The notes under the pieces: model-generated
Databases searched by the model: none
What the model was told of the DNA's origin: nothing
What the model saw: only the letters and a program-made list of their open reading frames with translations
Source of the DNA: Hymenolepis diminuta
Taxonomy: Eukaryota > Platyhelminthes > Cestoda > Cyclophyllidea > Hymenolepididae
Assembly (NCBI GenBank): GCA_900708905.1
Contig: CAADRB010000045.1
Location: 823,311 to 887,310 of the forward strand
Direction: 5' to 3'
DNA: 64,000 bases
Made by a program: the position numbers and the translations under genes
Shown: positions 12,701 through 25,119 of the stretch, piece by piece
Layout of the letters: each line of letters starts with the position of its first letter
Numbering within the stretch: the stretch's first letter is position 1

Positions 12701-15700
12701 TGAAACACAACCCATCACAAGGAGTATTCTTCGAATTAATGTTCGGCTCACTGCTGATTTCACCTGGGTAGATTGTCATCATGGAAGTGGCGGAGCTCTA
12801 CTCTACTGGCTTTGGGTTGAAAACCCTGATGATGCATCCATCTATCACTCTGAAACCTTCGTTCTCACCAAAAAAATGGTTAGTTTACCTTTATTTCCAA
12901 TGAAGTTACTGCAAATTAAATCGAATATCTGTATATTAACATGAGAAAACGAGGTTATTCTTCCCTCCACTGTTTAACCCAATTTCACCCTTAATTTCTT
13001 TAAGTATCAATGGTTAAATACATTTCCTCTGTCTTTAAGGCCTTTTTTATTTCGAGATGATTGGATTTGTTGTTTTAAGTCAGCGCTTATATTTTTATAG
13101 GTTTTTATTTTTTTGTTTTATATGTGTTTGATAGAAACCTACTAGATTTTAAAATTATCAACAAAGACAAGAACTGACTTCAATTTCACTATTTAACATC
13201 AACATTTTCTGGTAAGCACCAAGGAAGGCCGATGAATAATGCAAAGGATTAAAGTCGATACCTGCATCTGAACGCATCTGACAGTCATAACTCGGCCGTC
13301 ATTAATTAATACCATAATAAAGCGTTTTTTTCGGAAAATGTTTACGTTATTTAAAAGTGAATAATTGGTAATAATTTACTGAGGAATTAATGTTCCTACT
13401 TCTTGTTTTCCAGTACGTGAAGGCAAAAGGTGAATCTCTAACGGAGTTGATCTTCACAATACCGATCCACGAACCCCTGCCCTCTCAATACCTGGTTCGA
13501 TGTATATCCGATCGATATTTGGGTGTGGAAAGTGTCGCTCCCGTGCTTCTCCGAAATATTCTTCTTCCGCAGGCTGATCCTCCTCACACTGGTTAGTGTA
13601 AAATTTTTAATTTAATTTGGGACATCTGGAATTTCACTGTTGTGAATTAAATTCGGCAACACAAATACGAAAAAGCATAATGGTTTTAGAATAAGATTTT
13701 CTTCTATGATCTGGTCCTTACATCGCCAAACCAACAATCGCTTTTGTTCTGTTTACGAGTATGCGAACTGGATTGGTTGATTATGGATGTGGATTGTCAA
13801 ATGGTGCTTTATTTACAAAAAGATCGATGGCTTATGTATAATTGGGGAATGTTGATAAACAGTTGGGAATACATAGACCAGTCACCACGGTGATATCTGT
13901 AATTTGATTGATAATAACAGCCAGCGTTATTGGGTACTATCTGTTCTTGTGTGCAGTGGCTAACATACGTGTATTTCAGATCAGAGATCACAAGATCAAT
14001 GCTTATCAGTGTACATTCAATGGTGACTAACCGCCCTGTTTAATTCTGATCAACAAGAGAAGTGGTAGATTGTGAGTTTCTCGTAAGAACGGCTCCGGAA
14101 TACTTCCCCCTATCTAAGTTAAGTCATGCGATCACTTCTAATGGGTTTTTGAAGCTTAAAAGCTAACAGTTATTTGGTCACAAATTATAAGAAATCTTTG
14201 AGGAATCAGTATTCTTCCCTTGATTAATTAATAATAATACGGGTGTTCAAATTGGTAGTCGTGATTAGCATTCCAACTTTATAATAACACCCTAACTCTT
14301 GTTTTCCCTTTTAGATCTTTTACCCCTTGATCCACTACCTTTGACTGCTCTGAAGAACAAGAAATACGAGTCTCTCTACTCATACACACACTTCAACCCA
14401 ATTCAGACACAAGTTTTCCATACGGTCTATCATCAAGATGTCAATGTGTTGCTTGGAGCCCCTACAGGTTCGGGTAAAACGGCAGTGGCTGAATTGGCAA
14501 TTTTTCGAGTGTTCAACACTACACCGGAGAAGAAATGTGTCTACATTGCTCCTCTGAAGGCTCTTGTTCGTGAAAGAGTAGATGACTGGTCGGTGAAGAT
14601 TGGCAGAAAACTCGGTAAACGGTGAGTATTTTTTATAATGATATATTTTATTGGATGACAATTTTGTCGAATTTGCGTCCATTTGCTACGGCATCACTTT
14701 GTTTAAGCAATGTTTGAATGGCTTAGTAAACGTGAGATTATTTTACTGAAAATTTTTTTCCTATGAGTTCTAAATTGCCCTACTTGGTAAACTACTGAAC
14801 AAATTATAATGAGGTCGCATTGTTAGATTATCCTAAATCATATACCTTGTATATATGTTTGTTTTGTGAAACAACTATTGCAGTGAAAGCTCTGCGAGCT
14901 CTGCTAAGTTAAAATGTTTTAGCTGGTTTCATAGCCATAAATGTTAGGTTATGCCGACTAAACGCACTTTTAAAATTAAGATGAGAGTGGTGCAACTACC
15001 CTTTCTTTAAACTGACACAATTTCAGATGATAGTTTTCTAATGACCTCAGTGAAAATAGAGCTGAATCGTGAACCTACAGGAGAATTCCAATCTCCATTC
15101 ATGAAAATCTCTGCAATTAGCTTCAATTGTCTTGTAAACTATTCTCAATTAGAGATGGTCTTCTCACGTGTCCTGAAGATGTTAAGGGCAATGAAGCTCA
15201 AATTGGAACTCAAGCTCCCAAGATATCCTTCCTTTTCGAAAAGATATGTTTTACTTTTCTACCTATTTGCTAACTATTATTTAAAGCTATGCGTCATTAT
15301 TTCCAAATCGCATTTGTAAAACGAACATTAATTGAACATATCACAGGAGAAGTCATCAATTTAGGACAGAAAACTTGCTAACCTTTTGCTCTTTCACACT
15401 TAACTATTTGTACCATTTCAATGAAGGAAGGAGATTTACGGTGGCACAAATGTATGATGGGAAAGAATAAAAAGGTAATGGTTTTGTTATTGTAAGCTAG
15501 AGTCATGACTAATTAACAGACTAAAGCTAAAAAACATAAGTGCCACAAAATGCCAAGAAATAGATAGTCGGTCGAGAAATGAGTCATATGACGCGAAGTG
15601 AATACAGCGAAGAATGGATAGACAACAAATGGGATCAATAAACTATTGTCTGGTCATCGTTCAATTGACAAACATTAAACAGCTAGTGTTGTCATTTCAC

Positions 15701-18700
15701 TCACCTGATGCTCGATAGTGGACTTTCAACACGTACCATCTCATAATGAAAGAAAATAAGGTAAGGTATTTTTCATGGTTAATCAATATGTTTTACAACT
15801 TTCAATTAATGTGAAGATTATGTTTGGAACCTGGATGTCATCGACTATTTGCAACTGATGGCGAGATGATAAGCTCCTTTTTCTAGTAGATCGATGTCAT
15901 AAAATCATGCAAAAAAAAGGGATAGCTGCGAAATCATGTTGTTCGGAAGTAGATGATGACGAAAAGATGAGGTAATCCTCACCAAACTTTGAATTGAGAA
16001 AGCAGTTGACCTGATAATTCTGAAACCCATATAATATCGGGTTCTCCTGATCCCCTGATTTTCACTCCTAATGCCCCCAATTCCTTTTTAAAATCAAATT
16101 ATTAACCTTTCCTTCACATTTACATACCATATTCCTGGAGTATATTTTCTTCATTACTGTCTTCTAACTCATAGGGTTGTAGAATTGACAGGAGATGTGA
16201 GTCCAGATGCTGCTTTACTGCGACACGCAGATGTGATTGTCACCACTCCAGAGAAATGGGATGGTGTATCCCGAAGCTGGCGTCACCGGAATTACGTTCA
16301 ACAAATTGCCCTCATAGTTATCGATGAAATTCACATGGTTGGAGAGGATCGTGGTCCTGCTCTTGAAGTAAGTTCATTTCTCGTCAGCTTTTCTTCTTTC
16401 AGACTGAATGAATCCACCGTAATTATGAATCCTTTATTGGTAAAATTTTGTTTATATTAGCTCACTCGAACTTAGGGATATATAGTCTCTATATCTTCGA
16501 ATCGGGGGTTATTCTTGAACCATTTTTCCCATTGTTACACTCAAATAAGAGAACATGAATGGGGTATTTGTTGAGATGAGTAATCTGAGCTGCGGTTGAA
16601 GGTGATTCTCTTGAATTGCAAGATTACTCTTAAACTTGATTGACTATCGAGATTGGCTTTCTGTTAGGTTATGGTTTTGTTTCCCTTTTTATAAATTCTA
16701 AAACAATGCTAAATCTGGTCCTTGAGGCATGTGAAATTCTTCATGTATTCTATTTCAAAGTGAAAGACTGTCTTATAAATCGCCAGTGTTGGGCGGAACT
16801 AACTTGATAAGCTTTACGAATTACACTAAATCAAAATGGTAAGAAGACAGAGCTGGTAACAAATATTTGTATAATGTGAAAATTCAGATTCAGCAGGCTG
16901 AAATTATCTAATCAGGGAAGCAAAGCTAAAAAGGCAGATGCTACAAAATTATGAAAATTCAGCAAACAATCTGCAAACCAAGAAATAAAATATACCTAGA
17001 AAGAAGTGAGGAATTGGGTCAAATCGGTAAGTTATTTAAGATAACGGTTGAATGTATGTAAGACGTAAGGTTACTACAGCTTAAAAGTGGGATTCATTCA
17101 CCATCTATTTCCCTTTCCAGGCAATAGTTTCTCGAGCAAACTTCATTGCAAATCAACTTAACACTCGCATCCGTGTTGTTGGTCTTTCTACAGCCCTGGC
17201 TAATGCTGTTGACATGGCGGTTTGGCTACGGGTTCCTCTGGCCCCTCTTGGCGCTGAGAGTGCTTGTAGCGGACGCGGGCTCTTCAATTTCCGGCCGTCT
17301 GTGCGACCTGTTCCTCTTGAGGTGCATATTCAAGCATTCCCTGGTCGTCACTACTGTCCTAGAATGGCTCTAATGAATAAACCCATTTTCCAAGGTAAGC
17401 ACACTTACTTCTTTTAAAATCATACAACTGAAAACTATTTGTTGGTAAGGTTATGATGACTAGACCATTTTTGCATCTGCACAACCAGAGTTCTAATCTA
17501 TAAGCGCTAGATTAGCTTATAAGTCCTAACTAGGTGCCTCCCTTTAGAGATTAATTTCTTAAAATATTTGTAGAATATGCAGTAATAGCCTTCCTTTACT
17601 AATGAGTTCAAGCATAAATTTAGGGTGACATTAAAGGAAAGGACATTGAATGAATCCCTAAATAGGGACGCTGATTTAATCCTTTTCTAAAATCACTTAT
17701 TAAAATTTAAGTCCTAAAATGTTTTCTCGGATATTTTTTATGTCCAGATTTCTGTTTGTGATATTTTTTCTTAATAGATAATTTATCCTCGTCCTTGGAT
17801 AACAAATATTTGGGTATTTTTTAAACTTACTTCGTCTAGCCCAAAAATTAATCGAATTTTGGCATGTTTGCAATCCTCTTCTAAGGTTATTAAATGTCTC
17901 GTTTGGAGTCAGATTTATCAACTTAATTTCAAGTTTACATTATTATTACCCATGGAACAGCAAAGCAAAACTTACCTGTTTTAATTTTTAGAAAACATCT
18001 GAGTAAGGGGAATAACAAACGAGTCGATTAAGGCTTGAAACGGGGAAGGAGTCAGAAAGAAGCGGATAATGAAATCAGGGCATAAAGAATCCAACTTTGT
18101 TTGAACTAAGGAAGCATTGATTGGTCCTTGTTCTCATAAGCAGTAAAACTTACTTTTTAATGTCCTAATGTTCAAATCGAATGAATTGATGGCCATTTTT
18201 AGGGCAAGTTTATGTCCGAAATATTCAAGCCTTTTGTTGGCCGGTTGATTTAGTTACGTGGTTGATAATGCCACTTCAAACGATTTTTCCTTTGTTAAGC
18301 CATTGCATAAGGATATAAGCTTTGGTCTAACGAAGCCAATTTCTAATTTTTAAAAATTATCCCATGTCTAGCTATGGATTTCTTTTATTTTTTCAAAAGT
18401 AAAGTAACAGATTAAGGAAGTCTGATGAATGTTATTTTGCCTTGAGAGCGAATAAGAAATTTTATTTCCTTAATTCTCACGTTTCATAAATTGTCAGTGA
18501 AGATTCTCTTAGAGACTTAGTTTTATCATTACAGAAACTTAAAAACGTGGTTATAATTTCTATCTTCATTTAGCTATTCAAAGTCACTCCTACAGCAAAC
18601 CAGTACTGATCTTCGTAGCCAGTAGACGGCAGACCCGACGAACGGCTTTTGATCTTATCACCTACGCTTCGGCAGACATGAATCCACGTAGATGGCTCCA

Positions 18701-21700
18701 CATGGATATTGATGAGGTGAAGATTTCTCTGACTAAAAGTTCTCAATTTCTCGTTAAAGCCTTTCTTATTAGCCTTGTCTCCACCAACACTATAGATAGA
18801 GGCCCTCGCTTCAACTTTGTCTGACCAAAATCTCCAAGTTACTCTCCCCTACGGTATTGGAATCCATCATGCTGGTTTGAGAGATAATGATCGACGAATT
18901 GTGGAAGAACTCTTTGTCAATCAGAAAATTCAGGTGGGCTTCGCTTTTACCTGTTTTAATTAAAACACAGATGAATAGTTTTGTGATTTTTTTTTTGTCT
19001 CCTAGGTACTCATAGCCACATCTACACTGGCTTGGGGTGTAAATTTCCCAGCTCATTTAGTTATTGTTAAGGGAACAGAGTACTTCGATGGGAAGACGAA
19101 GCGATATATCGATTATCCTATTACTGGTAAACAGCTTGATATAATCTCGTTTAATATCATTTATTGAGTACTAACATCTTTGGTCATCTCTCTGTAGACG
19201 TGCTGCAAATGATGGGTCGTGCAGGTCGACCGCAGTTTGACACCGAAGGTAAAGCAGTGGTGATGGTGCAGGATACGAAGAAGGCCTTCTACAAACGCTT
19301 CCTCTATGAGCCCTTCCCTGTTGAAAGCTGTCTACCCCGAATTCTCCCGGACTACATCAATGCTGAAGTTGCCTCTGGAAATGTGGAATCAGTGCAAGCG
19401 GCTATGCAGTGCATTACTTGGACTTTCTATTTTCGTCGACTCTTGATGAATCCTAAGTAAGTTGACTTCCATTTCACTTTATTTTCGTGAGGTAGTATAG
19501 CTTAAATTAGATTAAATAGTTAATTTATTTGCTCCAAATGAGTATTTAAAGTTTTTATCATTGATTAGCACTGCACGGTGTGCTGTATAGTTTTCAAAAT
19601 GAGTCGATTTGGGAGTCATTGAATTTTTTCTATCCCTCCCTTTCGTCCTTAATTTGCATACTTCCGAAATAACGGAAAGGCTTATTCTGTTGGAGCTTAC
19701 TTTTTCTAAGTGGGATTTTCCTATTCATATATTTTACCGATAGGGTTTTAAACATTCATGATAGTGGTAATGATTGGAAGCCGACAAGTAATGGTTAAAT
19801 ATGCGGAGTTTATATTTTGTCTCGGATTGAGCAATTCCCGAAAGCTGTCACTAAGTCGCCCTTATCAAAATGCGGCCATACACTGTTCCTGACACCTTGA
19901 CAGTTAATGGCATATAAACTGTTATCCTCCGTGGCATTTTGACCTTCAACACGTAGACGAATTATGCTCATATATATAGTCTCTTCTGAATTAGTAAAGA
20001 GCACTGGAGTAACTGCACTTCTCATATGCTCTCTTTCCCTCAATCTAAGACAACTGTAACCTAATGATTTCTGGTAGGTATAGAAATCAAAGGGACAGAA
20101 GACAGATTCGTGCGTTCAAAAAATTACAACAGCGTAGTAGGGTCTTATTTTACAAATCCCACGACTGTAGACTACGTCTCATGACGTAACATCAACATAT
20201 TCTATAGCGATGGTCGAATAGTTCCAGAGTTTTTTCAGGTTTGCAGTTGGTATAAATTATACATTATGTGGCAAGGTTAGTGATAATTTTCCTTTAACTG
20301 TAGCTTCTATCAACTTGAAGACACAAGTGCAGCTGGATTGAGCGCTTTTCTCTCGAAGGTAGTATCCGAGACTGTGGAACAATTGATCGATTCTGGATGC
20401 GTGGAAGTTGGAGAACCAGAAGAAGAGGATTACTTCAACGAAGAGGAATCAAGCGGTGCTCCTGTAATCCCTCTTTACTGCACTCCCATTGGTCGTTTGG
20501 CCTCCTTCTATTACATCTCTCATAAAACCATCCGCCTTTATAATGAGAATATGTCTCCTAATACCAACATTGAGGACCTGATATACCTTCTCTCTGTAAG
20601 TTAAACCCCTGGTAAATGCACTGTTCTAGTCAAGCAAGATTTATTTACTTGGTCATTTGTTTTAGATGAGTGAAGAATACGCAGAGATGCCAGTTAGACA
20701 CGGAGAAGATGAAGTGAATGCTTCCTTGGCTCGAGAATTGCCTCTCAAACTGCGTGAACCTCCAGAGTCGGGCCATGCGAAGGCTCATTTACTCCTTCAA
20801 GCTCATTTGTGCCGAAGAACGGGCAATCAGTTGCCAGTGGCAGACTATGTGACTGACACTTCCTCTCTTCTTGACCAAATGCCACGTTTGTTAGCAGCAC
20901 TACTTGATGTGTCTGCACTACGAGGACGGCTAGCAGTCGCTCTGCGCTGTGTACTCCTTGGCCAGATGATTTCACGAGCTCTCTGGTTATTTGATTCACC
21001 TCTCCTTCAGTTAGTTCAGGATTCTTCTTATCTAGCCGCGTTTGAGATTGAAAGTACTGGTGGAGAAGAACCCGAATATGTTGAGACTCTACATCAATTG
21101 CTAGAAACAGCTGGAGAAGCTCCCAGATTCCCGGGTTTACGAAATCTTCTTAGAGATCGTATATCCGGTGAAATTATGGAGCGAATTAGAAGGGTATTTA
21201 GATATCATATAAGAAAATAATCATACTGAAATACTCCTATAACTATTCCCCTTGTTATTTTCTAGATCCTGTTGTGCATTCCAGTGGTATCAGTTGAGAT
21301 GTCACTTATAGGAGGGAAGAGTGAACAGAAGATTAGCATTATCAATCTTGAAGTGCCTTCAGAATTGGCTCGAAGGAATCCAATTCGAGTCAAAGCTGAC
21401 GCTGACTATGCTCTGTGTGTCACCCTGCATTATGAAAATACTCCGAATTACCTTGTAAATTTGATTCAGAAAATATTTTCTACTTACAAATAATCAGTAG
21501 ATAATTATTTGTGCTGTCATTTTCAGCCTAAGGACGGTGTCCGGCAGGCAAGACCACCAGGATGGGTGATTATTTTGGGTGAACCAAGAGGACCCATGGT
21601 AGACGAAGGAGGCCTCCTTTTGGCCATGAAGAAAACGACCTTTAAGAAGAATAAAAATAACACAAATGTGGTCTCGCTCTCCTTCCGATTTGATGAAGAT

Positions 21701-21844
21701 TCGCTTGGGGATCACGAACTGTCACTCTACTTAATGTCTGACACTTTTATGTCCATCGACCAACAGTTGAGCTTTTGTCTTCGAGTTGTTTTGCCAGATG
21801 AAGTTTCCGGTGAAGAAGATGTGTATGATGAAGAGGATATTTAA
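4597..21844 (+). CDS. ASCC3: ASCC3, activating signal cointegrator 1 complex subunit 3 (Ski2-like helicase)
   Basis: This is a 3'-5' helicase of the Ski2-like family, the animal counterpart of yeast Slh1. In the family it splits collided ribosomes in the ribosome quality control trigger complex and unwinds DNA for ALKBH3 alkylation repair, as part of the ASCC complex. About 25 exons join to roughly 2,290 residues (human is about 2,200). Order: N-terminal region; cassette 1 (Walker A APTGAGKT at 8,022; DEIH at 9,515; [16 protein letters not shown]); Sec63-1; cassette 2 (APTGSGKT at 14,458; DEIH at 16,323; [18 protein letters not shown]); Sec63-2, ending at TAA 21,842-21,844. The STALAN form of motif III in cassette 2 and the overall match favour ASCC3 over the related spliceosomal BRR2. 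All junctions keep frame except exon 3/4. The start is discussed separately, since no in-frame ATG exists at the N-terminus. Identity is very sure; exon edges were set by eye. Confidence 0.95.
5277..5309 (+). other. 33-nt mini-intron in ASCC3
   Basis: GTAAGT at 5,277 and TTCTAG ending at 5,309 bound a 33-base intron. Removing it joins a phase-2 exon end (GA) to T, giving an Asp codon, and continues the conserved N-terminal frame. Without removal the frame stops at the TAA inside the donor (5,278-5,280). An intron of the same length occurs in the RhoGDI gene of this window. Confidence 0.85.
7758..10554 (+). other. ASCC3: ASCC3 exons 5-9: helicase cassette 1
   Basis: Exons: 7,758-8,129; 8,218-8,358; 9,413-10,009; 10,075-10,332; 10,396-10,554, all phase 0. 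Exon 5 has the Q-like region [10 protein letters not shown] and Walker A. Exon 6 has motif Ia (APMKALAAE) and TGDMQL. Exon 7 has TTPEKWD, the DEIH box, SATLPN and the FRPVPLG segment. Exon 8 has [11 protein letters not shown] and [13 protein letters not shown]. Exon 9 has motif [12 protein letters not shown]. After DEIH the usual acidic EDRG is replaced by TPRRG, and there is a Ser/Asp-rich insert ([11 protein letters not shown]) before it. The core catalytic motifs are intact. Confidence 0.93.
10935..13591 (+). other. ASCC3: ASCC3 exons 10-14: first Sec63 domain
   Basis: Exons: 10,935-11,054; 11,129-11,656; 12,392-12,536; 12,616-12,878; 13,414-13,591. The block has the winged-helix end of cassette 1, then the helical bundle ([23 protein letters not shown]) and the FN3/Ig-like end ([25 protein letters not shown]). 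These are the standard Sec63 landmarks of ASCC3. Introns are 74, 735, 79 and 535 bases; the 735-base one holds a dispersed repeat copy. Confidence 0.92.
12080..12215 (+). repeat. Dispersed repeat family R5, copy in ASCC3 intron 11
   Basis: This stretch lines up by eye with 25,120-25,270 in the same orientation. Shared blocks include GGTCACA / GGCCACA, CCAAGTTGGGCTTCTCC / CTAGTTCGGCTCCTCCC, and TTGTGGCTTAC followed by CTGATTGG / CTGATTATTGG. The copies are old and diverged. It is more GC-rich than the intron around it. No coding potential is seen, and the element class is unknown. Confidence 0.55.
13978..14130 (+). repeat. Dispersed repeat family R2, copy in ASCC3 intron 14
   Basis: It shares ordered blocks with 60,276-60,430 and 61,971-62,136, and in reverse with 63,610-63,762. 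Shared blocks: CACAAGATCAATGC, then TAACCGCCCTGTTTAATTCTG, shown here in a version broken by changes in the others, then TGGTAGATTGTGAGTTTCTC and GAATAC. Typical of an old interspersed element of about 150 bases or more. Class unknown. Confidence 0.55.
14315..19456 (+). other. ASCC3: ASCC3 exons 15-21: helicase cassette 2
   Basis: Exons: 14,315-14,621; 16,175-16,367; 17,121-17,394; 18,574-18,716; 18,796-18,933; 19,006-19,126; 19,198-19,456. Landmarks in order: [55 protein letters not shown] with [72 protein letters not shown]. Exon 17 has a short extra loop ([12 protein letters not shown]) before LFNFRPSV. Intron 14,622-16,174 holds nothing I recognise. Introns 17,395-18,573 and 19,457-20,303 carry dispersed repeat copies. 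Confidence 0.93.
18012..18275 (+). repeat. Dispersed repeat family R3, copy in ASCC3 intron 17
   Basis: Two blocks match 22,051-22,310 in the same order and at like spacing: first GAGTCGATTAAGGCTTGAAA followed by CGGGGAA (AGTCCGATAAAGCCTGAAAC in the other copy), then GGTTGATTTAGTTACGTGGT (GGTTGATTTATTTCCGTGGT). The middle is less alike. Non-coding, class unknown. Confidence 0.5.
19770..19990 (+). repeat. Dispersed repeat family R4, copy in ASCC3 intron 21
   Basis: It lines up with 27,385-27,590 in the same orientation. Shared blocks: GGAAGCCGACAA / GGAGGCTGACAA, TTTATATTTTGTCTCGG / TTTATGTTTTGTCTCGG, CAATTCCC, and GGCATATAAACTGTTAT / GGATATAAACTGTTAT. Diverged and non-coding. Class unknown. 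Confidence 0.5.
20304..21844 (+). other. ASCC3: ASCC3 exons 22-25: second Sec63 domain and C-terminus
   Basis: Exons: 20,304-20,595; 20,666-21,193; 21,266-21,454; 21,527-21,844. The block shows [36 protein letters not shown], the LDVSA helical stretch, and the FN3-like end GWVIILGE and [14 protein letters not shown]. It ends in an acidic tail ([10 protein letters not shown]) and TAA. The three introns are 70, 72 and 72 bases. An acidic insert ([13 protein letters not shown]) in exon 22 seems specific to this protein or lineage. Confidence 0.92.
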
Positions 21845-21973
21845 TTATCTTTGTCAAAATCTACCGTTTCTTTCTTCCTTATGCAAACAGGCTGTGTGGT
21901 TCTTGCATCCATGGCTGTCGATTCCCTTTTGTAAGATGTTAAATGTAATGTTTCTTGTGAATGAATGACCGTT

Positions 21974-21979
21974 ATTAAA
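21974..21979 (+). terminator. Candidate poly(A) signal of ASCC3 (ATTAAA)
   Basis: ATTAAA stands 130 bases after the ASCC3 stop and is followed by a T-rich stretch. It is a common variant of the animal poly(A) signal. The position suits a short 3' UTR, but in AT-rich DNA such a hexamer may be chance. Confidence 0.4.
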
Positions 21980-22050
21980 ATTATTTTTACTCATGATACA
22001 GCAGAAAACTCTTACAAGTCTTAATCATGGGAGAGCGTCTGTATAAAAAA

Positions 22051-22310
22051 TCACCAAACAAGTCCGATAAAGCCTGAAACGGGAAATGGACTCAGGGATA
22101 AGTAAGTAATGAAGCTAGAATATCACAAGTTTCTCTTTAATTCAATTCGGGAGCATTGAAGTGTGCATATTTTTTAAAAGGGGATTTCGTAATACTCAGT
22201 CTTCATCATTTGACTCCCGCATTAATGGTTGAGATTATGTCTAATTTATTCAGAGCTCATTGACTGGTTGATTTATTTCCGTGGTTAGTCATACCAAGAG
22301 CAATGAGACC
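22051..22310 (+). repeat. Dispersed repeat family R3, second copy
   Basis: This is the partner of 18,012-18,275: AAGTCCGATAAAGCCTGAAA then CGGGAAATGG near the left end, and GACTGGTTGATTTATTTCCG then TGGTTAGTCATACCA near the right end. It starts about 200 bases after the ASCC3 stop. Confidence 0.5.
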
Positions 22311-22696
22311 AGCAGACATATCTTACAGAGCGCAATTCGTTATTTATTAATGTTAATTATTTGCTAATTAATAATGGGTCAAATTATATTGGTGTATAGT
22401 CAAAGTATAAATCGTAAAAGACGATTATAGACACCCGTACGAACATTTCCCAGTATTTCTTGTTTGTCTTTGACCATTGTCAATGTTTTTCCGCGGTAAG
22501 TGACTGGTTTAAAATATGGTGTAAATCTTTTATTCCATCTGATACAAATTCTTTAAGCTACAGCATCGGCCTCTTAATATTATGCGTATTCACCTTCTAA
22601 GTCGCAATTTCAGTAGTCGTTGTAATGACTCATATGTCTGCTCATCCTAAAATGCCACAATCTGACTCAAAGTAGAGAAAAAACCAAGCAGCTATT

Positions 22697-23212
22697 CTTA
22701 ATGTACTTGATTTTGTCTGTAAGGGTAGCTACTAGAGCTGACACTTAACATTAACAGTTCTAAAAGTGGAGCACAACTATTGCGTAGGCCGAAGTTTTGT
22801 TGGACAAACCACAATGAAGAATCGGGGAAGTGAGATAGTGAGTGGTGGAAGGAATGAGAAAAAGAAGAAGAAGAAGAAGAAGAAACGTAGGAGCAGTTAA
22901 TTGTTTGGTCCCATCGTGCTGGTATACAGAGGCGTTTTTACAGTTTCAAGGTAAAAGGGTAGAAGTGGAATAAGCAGATGGAAATGGTGTCGAACATAGC
23001 TGTGGGGACTTGAGGTCACCGCAGGGTTAAGCAACGCTCATTCGAAGTCCACTTAATTAGCTCATCCCACTAATTAAAATTTAGCAACTTGAGGACACAC
23101 TCTGGTTCTATAGGGAAACTTGAGGTCAGCGCAGGACTAAGCGTCGTTGTGAGGACGAGATAAGTTAGGTCTCAGGAATTAGTTACGACTTGGATAAAAA
23201 TTTTGGAAATGC
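22697..23212 (+). repeat. 516-bp repeat arm R1, inverted near-identical copy at 38,443-38,958
   Basis: Base-by-base reading against the reverse complement of 38,443-38,958 shows one mismatch (near 23,180) and no indel over 516 bases. It holds a (GAA)n run at about 22,862-22,885 and two related internal motifs: CTTGAGGTCACCGCAGGGTT at about 23,009 and CTTGAGGTCAGCGCAGGACT at about 23,119. After 23,212 the two copies remain only loosely alike for about 25 bases. Non-coding. It looks like part of a young mobile element or a duplicated assembly piece. Confidence 0.85.
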
Positions 23213-24084
23213 GCAATGGTTGACCCTTCAAGTCTTACAGCCGCATAATCAGCTTTCCCTTTTTTAACTAGCTTTTTTCGTCACTCCTTTCTCGATTATC
23301 GTTTAATATACCTCTGGTCCATCTAAACTCTCGTTCTTATGATTTGGAAAAGTTGCTGCCCTCTGTTAGCCTTTAAGATAACTAGATTGTAAAGTTGATT
23401 TCTTAGTGAGCTATATGAAAATCTATCTGGGATTAGTGCTGCTTAATTTCTCAAAAAGTTAAATTTGTGATACTCTTGCGCCATGTATTTCAATTATTTA
23501 TTTTTAGTTTAATTCTAGTTATTGTTTAGAGTAAATTAGCTTCAAATGATTCCATTCTTCTTTTGTGCTATTACGATGCATTCTTTTGCATAGTTCGGTT
23601 GGTTTTGGTCGACATTTTAACTAAGACTGACAACTTCTACCATTTCATTACGGAGTTTTGATCTGTAAACGAAATCTATTGTTTTAACCCACCCAATAAT
23701 TTCAATAAGTACGGCCATTTGTTCATTCGTGTAATGACTAGTCAAGTTGCACCATACTTGGCGCATAGTAACAAGTAACAACTGAGATGAAATTTAACGA
23801 AATACTTTTATCAAATCATTAATCTATACAAGACAAGTAAATATTAAAAGACCCTAATGTTAGAAGGAACGCCATTTTGAAGTTGGTTGCACTGGCATGG
23901 CATATATGTGCACTTTTGATTCAACCGTTGAACGAACTTGCCTAATTCGTTAATAAATTAGAGGGAACATGTATCAGGAATTTCCCAAGTTCAGAAGACC
24001 TAAATGATGAGACCACTCCCATATTACTATTTGACGAGTTGTTATTCGGCATAAACATCCTACATGCAATTGTGCTTCCATTTT

Positions 24085-24225
24085 CAGATAAGTCAAGCAC
24101 CTAATAGCTCTCTGAACTTTAATATTAGAGTTAAAACAAATATTAGGTCCTTATTCAGTAACATTCTCACTGCCACCAAATACCTTTGATGTCTAGACAG
24201 CAACTAATCTATTAATCGCTCCTCG
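24085..24225 (+). repeat. Dispersed repeat family R6, first copy
   Basis: It lines up with 28,510-28,655: TTCAGATAAGTCAAGCA, CTAATAGCTCTCTGAACT / TTAATAGCTCTATGAACT, TTATTCAGTAAC / TTATTCAGTCAC, GATGTCTAGAC / AATGTCTAGAC, then AATCGCT / AATTGCT. Non-coding, class unknown. Confidence 0.5.
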
Positions 24226-25119
24226 TGATAAACGTAACAAGTCAGCCTAGATGTTTATTGTACAATAGAGGCATAAATTCGAACAATTAACGTCATTATA
24301 ATGCTATCATCTATGTTACAAAATTAGTAAACACTTTAGTTACAGCAATCTATTCAAACACAGAAGTATGAGAAGGAAGACAAAAGCAAGTTGTAGGAAT
24401 CCGGTTAACCTGTTATTTCTGTACCAAGAACCGAAATTATACAAAACTTTGGAATTGGTACGGATATCGATGAATGACGTGAAGCACATGATTCAATCAC
24501 CACAAGGACGTTTGCATTCCTATTTGAGACAATATTCAACCAAACACTCTCTGTCTCCCAATGAAATAAAAGAGCCGCTAATCGCAAATAAAGCAACTTT
24601 TATAAACTGACTGAGACAGGCTTAGAGGTATTCTCTTACAGGATGCAGCCTTTGCGAAATCAGAAGAAGGAGAGTTAAGTTGGACCATTGGTGTATTGGA
24701 CTATTCCAAAGAGAAAGGGCTGTTGGAAGGAGAATTGGGTTACAGGTTACAGGTCTAAGCTGTTTGCGTGAAAGTGGGATTGTGTGCCTTAAAATTAAGC
24801 AAAGTACGCTAGAAGGTAGTGTCTGTGTTGTTCTCTTTTGTGGGTTTCTCTATAGCTGTTTAGACTGAGAAGACTTATGAGTCATCAGGTGATGTGCTAC
24901 AGTTTATAAAGTGATAAGTGATAAGGTGTTGCGGAAAGCGTGATCTTTATTAAAGCACATCATTGTGGATGAATCAAGTAAATATGAGAGGGCATAAAGT
25001 GTATGAGATGTATGGGAGATGAAGGTAAAGACCAAGAAGCGAAGAGTACAGATGGTGAGAGTTTAGTAACCATCTCGTCCACGACCCCAAATTTCCACGA
25101 AGACCTACCCAATTAAGAT

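Noticed and set aside
24368..24610. 80-codon plus-strand open frame
   Set aside because: Begins with ATG and is fairly polar, but has no recognised domain or supporting exon. Kept out as likely chance.
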